64,000 nt of DNA from Nectonema munidae (taxonomy: Eukaryota > Nematomorpha > Nectonematoida > Nectonematidae). The notes under the pieces are model-generated. The model was not told the DNA's origin and made no database searches. It saw nothing but the letters and a program-made list of their open reading frames with translations. Below, piece by piece: positions 1 to 12,443 of the stretch. The DNA is taken from contig JAUIRK010000226.1 in the NCBI GenBank assembly GCA_030549495.1, positions 1-64,000 of the forward strand, written 5' to 3'. The first letter of the stretch is position 1, and the number at the start of each line of letters is the position of its first letter. The position numbers and the translations under genes are program-made.

Positions 1-286
1 ATTTTCTTAGAACGAACATAATAAAAATTGGGAAATATTTGAAAATAATAAATAGATCGAGATATATTAGAGAAAACGAAAAAATACGAAGAAATTATTT
101 TATCAAAGTTTTATAAAGGTAATAGGCAAAATATCTGTTGTGAAAATGTCATTAGTAAAATATTCCGGCCTTCTTAAATGGGATAATAGCAACACATATG
201 TGTAACTAAAAATCCAAGGAGAGTAGAAAGAAATTTATAAAAGATATGCCCTTCCTTTTTTCCAAAAGCATATCCCTTCTGAAAGG
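1..286. other. AT-rich flank, no gene seen
   Basis: AT-rich sequence with no recognisable coding region or repeat boundary. The next feature is a SINE. Confidence 0.4.
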
Positions 287-431
287 CCGTGAGTAAGGTT
301 GGGTAGATACTGGGCTTCGATAATTCGAAAGGTCTTGGGTTCGTTCCTGCATCAAGCCTACTTTCCTCATAGTTCGTTACAAGCGGTGCAATTGTGCCTT
401 CTCGATGAAAACACCCCACACTACCTTTACC
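287..431 (+). repeat. tRNA-derived SINE, family A
   Basis: This is one of about nine copies of one SINE in the window. The head carries a box-A-like stretch (GTGAGTAAGGTTGG) and a box-B-like stretch (GGGTTCGTTCC here, GGGTTCGATCCC in better copies). The tRNA-unrelated body contains CTCATAGTTCGTTACAAGCG and ends in ACCCCACACTACCTTTACC. The head with internal pol III boxes shows tRNA ancestry. Mobilisation by a partner LINE is the usual route for such elements and is inferred. This copy is nearly full length. Confidence 0.8.
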
Positions 432-1099
432 TATTTCACCTTGAAACTTTCTTACTATGATATCCACCATTTCTTATCTTGATTACGCCTTGATATCTTG
501 AAGTGGGACTTTTCGGTTTACACTCACTACACTACTCATTCAATCACATTGTATTCCTTCGTCAATCTACGTTTTTTACGCATTTTTGATTCGTCTTATT
601 GCGCGTAAAAAATAAAGATAAATGGTATTCCTACTCTTCTACAATTTTCACTTCTTTTCTCTCTCTCTCTCTTTTATAAGATATATTAATATGGTTGTGA
701 GCTAGGATTTGAATCCATTAACATCATCAAGACTCGTGGATACATCATATTACATTGATTTGAGTTGATTAAATAATTTATCAGTAAAAAAGTACAAAAT
801 TTGTAATTAATCCTCTCAACCAAAATGAATGTCGTAGAACAGGCCAAATAAAATTGTCTGCTATAATTTATGTCAAAATTGATTCAAACGGGAAACAGTA
901 AATTAATTTGCACAAAGGAATGCGCATATAGCTGAACTAAAACATTTTACCCCCAAATAATCCCCCCCCCCCAAAAAAAGAAAAATTTTGCCCATTTTAT
1001 CAATATATTGACTGCTAAAGTGGATTTTACCATTTGATGATGTTTTCATGTGATGATATAACTATAACTATAAACATTTCCATCTTATAATAAGAATGG
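432..1099. other. Intergenic, no gene seen
   Basis: AT-rich spacer with a CT microsatellite near 660 and a C run near 962. A B-box-like GGATTCAAATCC on the minus strand near 705-716 may be the remains of an older SINE, but no box A or boundary is convincing. Confidence 0.4.
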
Positions 1100-1240
1100 G
1101 TAAAGGTACCGTAGGGTGTTTTCATCGAGAAGGCAGAATTGCGCCACTTGTATCGAACTATGAAGTAAGTAGGCTCGATGCGGGATCGAACCCAAGACCT
1201 TGAGTTATCGAAACCCAGTATTTAACCAACCTTACTCACC
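1100..1240 (-). repeat. tRNA-derived SINE, family A
   Basis: Minus-strand copy of the 287-431 family. The box-B complement GGGATCGAACCC lies near 1180 and the terminal TAAAGGTACCGTAGGGTG end near 1101. It is full length or nearly so. The head end runs directly into a C homopolymer (about 1238-1251). Confidence 0.8.
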
Positions 1241-1472
1241 CCCCCCCCCCCCTATAATAAGAATGGGTATTATGCCTATTAGCTACGTTTATGTCGGTAT
1301 GGAAATAGTCTTCTACAAAGTGTGTAATTTTTGAATATTGAATAATGATTTTTAAAAAATAGTATAAATTATTATAAGTTCATAGTGTAATGCCAAATTT
1401 TTTAAAGCTAAATTGCCCTTATTTTGGCATGTCTTCAATATTTATAAAACAAATTGTACAAAATAACTCAAT

Positions 1473-1651
1473 CAGTGGCGTAGCCAGAGGGGGGGGGCAA
1501 GGGGGCAGTGCCTACCCCCCCCCCCCCCCCCCCCCCCCCAAATACCTTTTCTGCCCCCCCCCCCCAAATAATTTTATTTCCAATATGCTTGCCCCCCTAA
1601 ATTCCTTGCATGCCCCCCCCCCCCAACTTCCATTTTTTGGCTACGCCACTG
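1473..1651. mobile_element. C-rich hAT-type MITE
   Basis: A 179-bp non-autonomous element with terminal inverted repeats: CAGTGGCGTAGCCAGAGGGG at the left and GGCTACGCCACTG at the right. Near-identical 8-bp direct repeats flank it (AACTCAAT at 1465-1472, ACCTCAAT at 1652-1659), as expected of hAT target duplications. The interior is almost only C runs joined by AT-rich spacers. A forward open frame crosses it but is a run of prolines with no sign of being a gene. Right-end relatives lie at 47572-47630 and 53229-53427. Confidence 0.8.
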
Positions 1652-1659
1652 ACCTCAAT

Positions 1660-3709
1660 GTTCAGATGCGAATTCCTTCAAATGATTTTTTAACTCTCGC
1701 CAAATTCCAAGAGTTGCTAATGGTCGCCATTTTCATTTGGAGGTTACTGATCTCTGTAGAGTTACTTGACTTACAAGGAACACAGATTAGATGAGGTACA
1801 AAAACTCATCCTGGTCACTTAATTCCTTCTTCATACGCGATTCAAATAGCTTATAATGTCATGTAGCCATTTTCAATCCAATTACTCGAAGAAATAAAAA
1901 TAGTTATAATAATCTCAAAAAATGGAAACATATGTGAACATCCCAAAAATACAGTAGTTGTTCAAATGTGATTTAAAAATATTAATGCGACAAAAGAATA
2001 AATACTACCATTGTTTTTAATGCTCTGAGTCTAGATTAAGGAAAGAAAATGACTAAAATTGATTGAAACCGTTCTTTGTTAACATATGGGTGATTATCAT
2101 GTTATAATTTTTTAGTAAAATTAAAGCTTCATAGATAATACTTATATAGACTTTTTTTACATTCATATATAACATATACCCTCATTTATTAAACTAAAAG
2201 AAAAGGCTAGAAATAGGGGGAAAGCTTGACCTATCAAAGATTAACATTTTGTCCTTGCACAAAAAATCATGGTGCTTCTTGAATGCATGCGAAGAAGTGG
2301 AATCAATAACGGACTTCCAGTCATTGAGTCTTGAATTCGAGAAAAAAAGCCTTATACAAACGTTTTCTGGGACTTTTTTACTTTTTTTGGTGTATCTTGG
2401 ATGCAATGGATCTAAATTTTTGGATGATTTATGTCAAAGACTTGAAATAACTCAAAAATCTTGAAGTAAAGAAATAAAATTTTTTTTTGAAATTTAAACA
2501 AAATACATTATTGAAATGTAAAACGAATTATTTGGAAGTAATAATGGACAAAAACTTGAAGCTTAATTAAAAAAAATGGAAAAATTAAGATTGTTTTTTT
2601 TGAAAATAATTGAAATTAGTTTCTTATATAAAAAATGACATAAATTTTAAAGAAAATAAAAGCCCAATTGTTCACATTTTCGTGATGTCAATCAAAAATA
2701 GACATGCAACCATTGGCTAGTTGGATTCAAATCAAATTTAAGGTTACAATTTTTTTAAATATATTTTAAAAAAAATGCAAGAAAAATGAATAGAAAAGTC
2801 AAAATTCAATATTGAAACTCCCTTTTTTGGCTTTCTCGCCATGTAATAGCATTAGCCTTCATCGATATTGTGATGTTGCTTGATGGTCATCATGATAGCC
2901 CCTTGATATGCTATTGTTCTATATGAATAATAATAATGATGACATTAACGAGAATAATAATATAATTAGAAGGATACAATATACAATATATATATATTAT
3001 ATATTATACAAGTATACATTAATTTTACTGTGCATACGATAATTTATATATGGTAAAAATGGCGAAAAATTTTCCACAATTTTTCCTTTGTTCTCTTAGA
3101 GAAAAGATAGGCAGGCACGTAGGTAGGTAGATTGATGATAGATAAGTAAAATACACCATGATATAGCATAGCTTTCACCAGCTAATAGATAAAAGTGAAT
3201 GAAGAATTGCATACAATGCTTATGTGGGTGGGTGTGTTTGTGGGTAGGTGGGTGGTTGGGTACAGTCTAAAAGAATAGATATTCATGCGCGTATGCGTGT
3301 GTGTGTGTGCGTCGATACTATTTACCAGTTCTCATTGTTACACACCTTATCTCTCTTATTTATCAATGAATTAGCTGCTAACACTGAGGCGAAGGTTAGA
3401 CAATTGAAGGAGGGGGTGTGTACATGAAAGAAAAAGGAAAATGGAATCCATCAATGAAGGAATGAAGGAATGAATGAATGATTGAATGGATGGCATTGTA
3501 TGCTGATTCTGATGATGACAAGATGATATCTTGCACCAGCTCATCTCCCCCTTTGCACGAATGAGGAGGCCGCAGCAATACAACTTCGTGTTGGGAGAAT
3601 GTGCTTCTTGCTCAAAGCACAGAAATTTTGAAGCGAGTCTGGGGGAAACATTTTTCATGGAGAATGTGAGAAGAAGCAGTGTGTACTGCAGTGGGTCTTC
3701 TTTATCAGG
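1660..3709. other. Intergenic, no gene seen
   Basis: AT-rich, with an AT microsatellite near 2985-3010 and GT/GGT-rich stretches at 3220-3310. A block of more balanced composition at about 3530-3700 has an open frame on each strand but no recognisable product. Confidence 0.4.
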
Positions 3710-3832
3710 GCGCGTGAGTAAGGTTGGTTAGATACTAGGTTCGATTCCCCATCAAGCCTACTTTCCTCATAGTTGGATACAAGCAGCGCAATTGTGCCTT
3801 CTCGGTGAAAACACCCCACGCTACCTTTACCT
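3710..3832 (+). repeat. tRNA-derived SINE, family A, internal deletion
   Basis: It has the family head GCGTGAGTAAGGTTGG, box B GGTTCGATTCC, and the body ending ACACCCCACGCTACC. Compared with other copies it lacks about 22 bp between the two promoter boxes, which would bring box A and box B abnormally close. This is inferred to be an inactive variant. Confidence 0.78.
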
Positions 3833-5267
3833 TTATCATTCCAATGTTACCATGTGGGAACACATTTTAGTTGATTGATATGAGACACATTTATTGTAGT
3901 TTGTCATCATTTGAAAAACTTGGCTAAAAGTTCATATTGTATATAGTACTTCAAAAAAAACTTTTTATTGTTTTTTATTTTTATAAATGATGGATAATTT
4001 TTGCTCTTTTTTTTTTACTTTTTTTGGTTCGATTACATTATTTTCAATTTCTTTAAAAAATTGAAGAAATTAAATATTTTTTAAAATAAAAACATACAAT
4101 AAACATACGAAATGTTAAAAAGAAAAATAAAATAAAACATATTTTGAAAAATCATTACAAAAAAATATTTTAAAATAGATGCTCCCATGTATAAGCCTCT
4201 TCATATTTTGACTGGAGTCTTAGAAAAAAAAAATTTAAGCATTTTTTTTCTTTTTCTTATAATTGTAAATATAAAATAATATAGTTTTTCAAAATAAATC
4301 TCATTATTATGATTAGTGATATGAAAAAGTTTAAATGAACGCCATTATTTATTGATTTTTGGCGTTTAGGGCCTAGATTTTTGTAAGTTATTTCATTTTA
4401 TGGAACATTGAAATTAGTCAGACCTTAACTTTTTTACGTCGGCTTTAAGCTATGTGAAAAATCATTGCAAAAGGTAAAATCTTTCAACTGCTTTAAAAGT
4501 ATATACAATTATTTTAGATTTTTGTTTATAATATTCTGCAGGAATAAAAAAATATTTTCCTATTTTTTAAATATGGCATTTCATTATAAATCTTTTAATA
4601 AAAAAAAATTAAAAAAAATTAATTTAAAAAAGAAAAAAAAAGTTACGCTTATATTTTTATTATTCAGATAGTCGATTAGTTCATTTTAGTTTAATTTCAA
4701 ATAAATTCATCACTTCGCTAGTTGGCGTACATATAAATTTAAAAAAATTTCATTTTGAATCGAAATAAAAGATTCAAACTTTGATTAAAAATATAGAGAC
4801 GTGTTCAAAGATAACAAATTTCCTAACTAATGAGCTTTAAATCGATTCTTTAAAATCTATTTTAATGCTTTATCATGGGGATCAGGTGTTAGACATGAAG
4901 ATTTTCTCCCTTCAAATTGTAATCCTCTTTTTCAAAGCTTAGACAAATTTGCTTTCTGATTTTCAGCAAACTCTCAAAATATGTCATTTTTCTCCTTCTT
5001 CAATTCCATTTTGCGTCACACATCCTACCTCTTATACAATTGATCAAGATAAATTTGTATAGCCTTATTTTCAAATAATATATCTATTTCACTTTCTCTT
5101 CCAATAACACCATGCATATTACTGTCTTTTACTTTCAAACAAGAGCACTATAATAACGGAAAACAAAGGTCTTCTATCCGAGGGACAGGTCAGCATTCAT
5201 CCCTCATGAAAGAAACCTAGGCGCTGCCGCAATCATATGAGCTATCTAAGATCTATCTCAGATATTG
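3833..5267. other. Intergenic, no gene seen
   Basis: Very AT-rich, with many short A and T homopolymers. No gene, repeat boundary or RNA gene was recognised. Confidence 0.4.
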
Positions 5268-5275
5268 GTTTATAG

Positions 5276-5568
5276 CAGTGGTTGTCAAACACGGCCCAAT
5301 CTTTTGTTTTGAGGCCCATATGGCAAAGTTGCAGAAAAATAGTATTTATTATTTTTGAATAATACGATTTAATAAATTTATGATATGATATATATATATA
5401 TATATATGCAGCAATTTGGATTCCGTTTAAGTAACTAGAATAATGTTTCAGAATTAATTTAAAAAAAAAACTTTTTATAAAAACGGATTTTATGTCTTTT
5501 TTTGGGCGGACCTCTAGTGCAATGTTAGTTCTTAATTTAGCCTTTTTTAAAGAGCTTGAGAACCGTTA
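5276..5568. mobile_element. hAT-type MITE
   Basis: A short non-autonomous element. The left end is CAGTGGTTGTCAAACACGG; the right end, read on the minus strand, is TAACGGTTCTCAAGC, matching the common hAT (Charlie-like) terminal form. The flanks GTTTATAG (5268-5275) and GTTTATTA (5569-5576) look like a diverged 8-bp target duplication. The interior is AT-rich and non-coding, with an AT microsatellite near 5390-5407. Confidence 0.65.
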
Positions 5569-5584
5569 GTTTATTAGAGTAACA

Positions 5585-6389
5585 TAAGGTCTAGAGGAGA
5601 GGTATTGGAGTCGGTCGAGGGGTCACATCGGGAATAGAGAAAAGCCAAATATCTTAATTAACTATTTCGACATGGCTTGAAAATTTAAATTTTTTTGGCT
5701 TCGGATAGAATAAAAATGTATAGTGTCATCTCATATGGGCGAACGTAGAATCAACGAATTCTGGATATATATAAGAGTGTTCAAGTGAACGAATTGCACT
5801 AAAACGAAAAATCATTCCGTTAAGACAAATTGGAGATGAGTGAACAAAGTCACTTACTCAGTTAATTAGTTAGTTATACATACGCTGATATTATCAATAC
5901 TTATAATCTTAAAAGAAAAAAGAAATTTGTCTAAGCCGAATAATCTAAAAATGGAATAGTTAATCTAAGTATCAATAACCGAATCGGAATGTATGCTAAA
6001 ACTTGATTCTTCCATTTGGAATTGGTCTAAACACTAAAATATTTTTAAAAAATTCTTCAAAGTGGAATTCGTTTTACCAAAATTTGTCCATTAGAGATGA
6101 AACAAAACGTAAATTGCAGATATCTGAATCTGCCGGTTTTTTACCCTGGTTTTCTGCCGGTTTTTTATCCTGGTTTTCTTCCTCTGAAGAATTCAAAGGT
6201 TTTTACGGTTAGGTAGTGCTCTAGCGACCCGATTCTACGTGGTTAGTAATCAAGCTATCACTAGACAATAAGTTTGTTTCCCAAATTGGGAGCGTTCGCG
6301 TTAAGATTGTATCTTTCACTCAGCTGTATTTATATATTGTAACATAAATTGTTGTAAAATAATGAATATAACAAGGTATAGCTATGCAG
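5585..6389. other. Unassigned, possible retroposon body
   Basis: No family recognised. A tandem duplication of a 24-bp unit lies at 6130-6153 and 6154-6177, inside a short open frame (6003-6212). A TATATATAAG stretch occurs near 5766. This segment leads directly into the structured tail at 6390-6513 and may be the body of the same degenerate retroposon. That link is inference only. Confidence 0.3.
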
Positions 6390-6513
6390 TAACAAGGGCC
6401 GGTAGGTGTTTAGTGGGATGGAAAGTCCAGTTAGACTTGGAATGAGCATTCCGGGCGGGCCACGATATCCGAAAGGATGGGTGCGAACGCCACAAACAAC
6501 TTAATTAATTAAT
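6390..6513 (+). repeat. Structured retroposon-like 3' tail
   Basis: A GC-richer block in AT-rich surroundings that can fold into successive hairpins: AGTC/GACT near 6425-6440, GGAAT-GAGC-ATTCC at about 6440-6453, and ATCC-GAAA-GGAT with a GNRA tetraloop at about 6468-6479, inside a GGCG/CGCC pairing. It ends in a run of AATT units (about 6500-6520). A folded RNA followed by a short tandem tail is typical of LINE or SINE 3' ends. The family is not recognised, and no HDV-type or hammerhead ribozyme core could be assembled from it. Confidence 0.4.
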
Positions 6514-7180
6514 TAATTAACTAATTATCTCAATCAGACGCCTCTGAAATTGGTGAGAAATTATAGAAGATTGCAAAACGTCGATAAAATCAATCACAAA
6601 TTGAAAAAACTGTTGAACACACTTCACTACAATCATGGATCCCCCTTTATACTCACATAGTTGGCCATATGTGGAGCTCAAAAATCGGCAAAAAGATAGT
6701 GGAATAGGATAAATCCGAATTAAAATAAATTTATGATAATGTGAATTAAATAAATTTGTACTTTTTGTCTGATCAAAAATAATATCTGAAGTTTGAATTG
6801 AGTTTGTCATGTAAAAGAACATGACAGATTTTATAAAGGATAACAAAAATTTATTAGGATTGCAGCAGGCAATTCATTCAAATAATGATGAATAAACTAT
6901 TTTACCAGAGCAACAAGCTTCATATTTCACATTCAATCTTCTAGCCTTGCTAGAAGTGCAGGATATGTGGAGCTTTTTGCTTTAGCGAGCAAGCTTTGTT
7001 GTTGGTGCCCACCGGAGATCTGTCTAGCTCAGTGGTTCAACAAAACTTTTTACCTTGTTACCCAATTGTAAGATGCCCCGTAGGAATGTTACCCCCTTCA
7101 AAAAGTGTTGTCAATATAGATAGATAGATAGATAGATAGATAGACTTATATATATATATGACTAAATGAAAACACTATAG

Positions 7181-9326
7181 TAGGGTTACCAGATGAAAAA
7201 AAGAAAAAAGAGGACATAAAAATATTTTCAACGAAAAAAATCCGGACAAAACCGGACATGCTAAAGTAGGCAAAATTTAAAAAAAATTTATTTTGCAGAA
7301 AAAATCAATACTTGTCTGAAGAAGATATACTTTTTAAAAGGGGTTGATTCTTCAGAAGATACCTAAAAACACAGCACAAGTTAACTTTTTGAAATTATAA
7401 TTTATGATAAGAAGACTTCTTATAGTTTCAATTGATCAATTATTTCTCTTATCGGTCCATTGGTGCTCCATCATTGAAAAAATTCTCTCCAGATTTGAAC
7501 TATGGGCTTGAATTGAAAAAACATATTGAACAATAAGTTCGGAAAAATTTTCTTGTATTTGATGTTTCTTCAAAAACTTTAACCATTTTTCATTAGTTGA
7601 TAAAGACAAAAACTCCGGCTTTTTTATTTCTTCATTCAAAAATTTGGTTAATAATACATATTCGTCAAATAGCTTGGCATCATCAACTTTGATGTTGTTT
7701 TGGTCCAAAAATTTTAATGATTTTGAAATATCTTCGCATAGTATGTTTTTACTGCAAACTTTTTGAGCGAAGACAGCCATGACTCCAAGTAAGAAACGCC
7801 TTCAGCATAAAATTTTTTAACATCCTTTTGAAATTTATTATATGAAGTTTCGTAGCCCTCTTCAAGCTTTTTTTCCACCAAAACTTTAAGTTCTGAAGGT
7901 AAAAAGTTTTCATTTAAACGTTTCTCCAAAGATTCTAAAATTGCAGTGAAAATTTCATAGTTGTCAACAACAGTATTAGTAGATTTTTCTATTTTAGCAA
8001 TGGAAGTATGAAATAAGTATGCTAAAGAACAAACCAATTTCAAATAAATTTCGCTGAAAGGATGCTCAAAAAATTGTTTAAAGCAGTGGGAGCATTGTAT
8101 TGAGATTGAAAATAAGACTTCAAAGCTTCAAACAAATCCAAAATTCTTTCAATAGCTGGAAACAAAGAAAGCCATCTTGTTTTACTGAAGGAGAGAATGT
8201 TTTTGAACTTCAAGTTTACAAATGAACAAAAATCTTTTAGGTTTTCAGTTCTTACAGTGTATGTATGAAAGTAATAAAACAACTTTGTTACAACTAATTC
8301 AATATCAATTTCTAAGGTATCTATAGCTTTATGAATAGCATTGTTTAAAGCATGCGCTGGTCATCGCAAAGAAACTTGATTAAAATTACTAAGATATCTT
8401 TGTAACTTGAAAAACATTATTTTGGCCTTTATTATCTTTTCCTCCGAACATTGTATTGCAGTTATCGGCAGTAAAAGAAATACATTTTCTATAATACCGA
8501 ATTTTTCTAGTATATCAACAATATGATTGAATAATGTTTCAGCCTTTTCATTTGGAAAATTTTGTATTTCAATTACTTTTGATACAATACCTTCTCCTTT
8601 CCAGTCAAAGTATTGAACAACCAATGGAACAAATTTTAAAGAATAATGATTGCTGATATCGACAGATATTCCATAAAACAATATTTCTTCTCTCATTATA
8701 GCATTCAAACTAACTTTTAAAATATGAGGAGCAAAAACTTTGTTAATGATGGCAGATGTTTTTGTTCTAGAGCAGACTATACTTTTAGCCGTCTCGGAAT
8801 CTGTAAAAAGTTGCTGCATCAATAAAGAAGAGCATTCCATATTTCTAAAGCTACTTCCATGTTTAACACAATGATAAACCAAAGCTCCTTCAGCCGCGCA
8901 TCTTAAATTTTGTATTTTATTATTTTTATCAATATAATCTGTCATTTTGATTTGAGTACTTGAACTTTGTAATGCGCTTTGGTTTTTAACTGTGTTGATG
9001 TGCTTTTCCATGTCACCAGCCCCCTTGTTGCTGATTGAAATAAATGTTGAGTTTTGACACAATAAACATTCTACTTCACTTTTATTTTTTCCTTCTTTCA
9101 AAAATCCGTACTTTTTTTCAAGACTTTGATTAAAAATACATTCTCTTTTGGGCATCAGAAACTTGTTAAAAAAGAAGAATATACGACATTTTATTTTCAG
9201 ATTGGAACAAATTGAAAAAATTAAATATCCGGACATTTTAAAGATCAAGAAATAACCGGACAGAATTATTTTTTTCTCGAAAAAATCCGGACAAATCCGG
9301 CTTTTTCCGGACGTCTGGCCACCCTG
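7181..9326 (-). mobile_element. Inner hAT transposon with dead transposase
   Basis: A 2146-bp element nested in the outer hAT. The right terminal inverted repeat, read inward on the minus strand, is CAGGGTGGCCAGACGTCCGG. The left is TAGGGTTACCAGATG, a diverged match. Both sub-terminal regions repeat a TCCGGACAAA motif. A 7-bp direct repeat ACTATAG flanks it (7174-7180 and 9327-9333), close to the 8 bp usual for hAT. It carries one minus-strand transposase region. Confidence 0.85.
7290..9155 (-). pseudogene. hAT transposase, BED-finger type, inactivated
   Basis: The reading begins at the Met at 9155. An N-terminal BED-like zinc finger has CLLC about 30 residues in, then a KH, with the last His apparently replaced by Asn. 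The middle region contains the RNase H-like core with FYGISVDIS and SFSKTRWLSLFPAIERI. The C-terminus holds the hAT dimerisation signature SSNLERIFSMMEHQWTDKRN at about 7440-7500. It is broken: an in-frame TGA at 8361-8363 where relatives have Cys before PAHALNN, a frame change in a T run near 8050-8065, another near 7740-7780, and at least one stop in the C-terminal tail. It is too damaged to supply transposase. Confidence 0.85.
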
Positions 9327-9584
9327 ACTATAGAGATATTGTATAATGTATATACTTATTTGTATTTGAACAATGTTACAATTTAGTTTACAACATGACG
9401 TACTAAGACTATTTTGACATTAATTATAACGCCAGGTTAATATTACTTTTATTTTATTAATATAACGCAATGCTTTCATGATTTTCAGAATTATTCACTT
9501 TGAAACCTCTATTACCCCGAAAAAATTGTTAAATTACCCAACAGGGGGTAATTTACCCTCATTTTGGGAAACACTGATCTAGCT

Positions 9585-12443
9585 GAACCGAACCCGAAAA
9601 ACGTAAATCTTCAATCCGTGCCCGATCTTTTAATTTGGATTTTCAGTTCCCGAAAGAACCAAAGTGAATTCGCAAATGTCGTGTTTATCAGAAGCCATTA
9701 TTGATTTATTATATACCTATAAACTGTATGAATTTCAAGCTGACATTTATACTATCATTATCTATAAAATCATTCTCCAAAAATATATGATGTAGAATTT
9801 TATTTCCAACAATTTGCATCTTTGTCTGCAATCTATGCAATCTATTGATCAATATATGTTACATAATGATATTTAAAGAACGTATCATTCTAAAATAAAA
9901 TAAACTTATGCTTCAGCATTTGTGGGTTAATTTCTAATTAAAATAAAAAAACAATAAAATGAAGACCTAAAATGAAAACGTAATTAAAATGGGGTTGTTC
10001 CCCGTATCCGAATAAAATTTGAATTTTCAACCCGTGTCCGATTCGTATATCACGATTTTTGTCTGCTGAACTTACCGACCCGAATTTTGCAGACCCCTAG
10101 TGCCGACTAATAGGACTCAGCAGAGAGTATAACAAAAAATATTTTACTTGGATACAAGGATCATATGGTATTTCTCGTACTAAGACTTAACTTGATCGAA
10201 GCACAAATGAAGGGCTTTAATTCTCATCAGTACAGTAAAAACGGTCAACAGTTGTGTACAAGCTGCTACATTTTGTAGTATGGCAAATTCATAAACGCAT
10301 TCAGAGATGCTTACAAAAGATGCTTACTTTAGTGTTTAAAATGTAGATATGTTATATTTTAAATTCATGAAGATTTATTTATAATAAAAAAAAGAGAATG
10401 GATTATTTATTTTGGCAAAAAGTACAATACTCTTTTTTAATTTGAACTCAATGATTGATCAGGACAAATTGCAGCATCACAAACGTTGCAAACACTTCGA
10501 CAAGACTTTTTACAGTACTTACATGGTTTTCTTCTTCTTTACATGGTTTTCTTTTGACTTTCAGGCATTGATTTCTAAAATTAACCAAAAAAAATTAAAC
10601 TTAAAAAAAAATAAAAAAACTTTTTTTTAAATTAACTTTAAAATTAACTTCTAAAATCGATTATAAGTATAACTATCAAGTTAATTTCTACAAAAAAATG
10701 GGAAAAAAAGTTGTAAATAAAAAGTATACTTGGATTAATATTTTCAAAAAAATCTTAACCAACGTTAGATGGCGTTTATACGCACACGTTATTTATGTTT
10801 TGTTCATTTCATTAAAGAAGTTTGTACGATAACGATGTAGTACGCCCACAAAACTGTCAATGAAACACTAACGAAAGGAGGTAGAATATTTGTTGTAACT
10901 CCAAAGCGTTAGGAACACTTAAAAGGCATTTTAAAACTCTAAGATCATGTTTAAAAAATGATAATCTAATTCTCCTACAATGAATCTTGTGATAAACCAC
11001 ACCTCCTATGTCTATCTATTCTATGCTGTACTACATATTGCATAATAATACTTGAATTATGTGCATGTGACATACATATGAGAACGAAGAAAACATGGTG
11101 GGTGATGTGTGAGTTGACAAGAGAATTAGATTTAGAACAAGAGTTAATATTTATCATCATCATCATCATCTCATCCTCTCATCATCACAGAGCCAAGTGG
11201 AAGAGAAGAAGAAAACGTTCTTCTTGCATCTTCGTGTATTTCATTTCTTCTACTCTCCTTCGGTTCTCTTCCATCATCATCCACGCGTCTTCATTTATCG
11301 GCTTAGTTTACTACGACACGCGCTGCTGACATCACACACCACTTTTCACGAGATTATTTTTTAAAGGTAAAAACGTTTAACATTTTTGACTTTTTGTTCA
11401 CAATATTTTCCTTTTTTCATGGCATCCTGGCAAAATGTCACTTCCACTTCCAGTATTAAGCTGTGTCTAGGAACTCGTTGTTCACAAGATTGACCATTTG
11501 AGATCAAATTTATGCACAATAAATGTAGAATTTTTAGTATGGAAAAATACAGAATTATTTGCCATTTTAAAAAGATTTTTTAAAATTATGCAAAAAGTTT
11601 GAATAATAAGTATTTTTTTTTTTTTTTAAATACGTTGATTAATAAATAATGTTTTGTAAACTCTTTGAAAAAATCACTGTCTCAAGAAATAAAAATCGTC
11701 TCTCCTGTAAATGTATTATAAAATTGCATTGAAAAAGAAAAATATTCTTCAAAGTTTCGGGAAGAATTCGTCCTTTCGGCAATTCAGACTCGAGACAAGT
11801 TGGCTTCTGGACAATTGAGAATCAAGTTAATGTCAATATAAGAAGTCGGATTAACCTACTACCTTTTCACAATTCTGAAAATGAACGTGTTCATTTTGTA
11901 CACATAAGAATTATGAAAAGTATTGGATCACTTTGAGAACCAGTCTAACACAAGTGCTCCAAGAAAGCAAAATCCTTCTCTTTATTCTTCAAAATTTTCT
12001 TCCTAAAAAATTTTGATCAAGGTATTTTTTCATTCTTCACTCTAAATAGTTGAAAACACGAAAAGACAATGCATTATTTTTACAAAGCTTCAAAAAATTA
12101 AGATTTTTAAAAATTTATGAAAAGATATTTTAATTTTTTGAGCTTGTTGCAATAAATATAATGGATAAAAACAAAGTAGTAAATAGGTTAAAAAAACATT
12201 GAAATTAATCGCACTTTTTGATCTGTTTTTTTAAATCAAGATTTAGAAAAATTGAGAGAAAATAAAAGTAGTGAAATAATTTGCCTATAAGGTCCTCCTT
12301 ATCAGTTAATTAAATCGATTAAATTAGGTTAATTATAATTTAGTTATTTGTTCTAATTTTAAACACAAAACCACTCAATACAAAATTTATAGTAATATAA
12401 ATAACTATAGTATTATAGTATATAGTACATCTTAATAATTATA
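9585..12443. other. Intergenic, no gene seen
   Basis: AT-rich. Two diverged stretches rich in CCCGA/CCGAA motifs (9587-9660 and 9990-10105) look like ends of an unassigned repeat; the second ends GCAGACCCCTAGTG, a transposon-end-like string. A more balanced block at about 11060-11365 has an ATC microsatellite and AAAG|GTAAAAACG at its end, which could be a non-coding first exon of the kinase gene. That is speculative. Confidence 0.35.

Larger units (their letters stand above)
7030..9576. mobile_element. Outer hAT-type element, split by inner hAT
   Basis: The left end is CAGTGGTTCAACAAAACTTT at 7030. The right end, on the minus strand, starts CAGTGTTTCCCAAAATGAGG at 9576. The flanks GTCTAGCT (7022-7029) and ATCTAGCT (9577-9584) form a near-perfect 8-bp target duplication. 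Without the inner element it is only about 400 bp and non-coding, so it is a MITE-sized hAT derivative. Its left part holds a GATA-type microsatellite (about 7115-7145). The interruption at 7181-9326 shows it is the older of the two. Confidence 0.75.

Noticed and set aside
695-760. B-box-like sequence on the minus strand
   Set aside because: No box A at the right distance and no boundary; could be chance or a very old SINE.
1390-1794. 134-codon open frame with a long proline run
   Set aside because: It is the translation of the C runs of the MITE at 1473-1651, with no codon bias or domain.
6400-6490. HDV-like ribozyme in the structured tail
   Set aside because: The leading GGGCCGG has no proper P1 partner and the nested pseudoknot order could not be formed.
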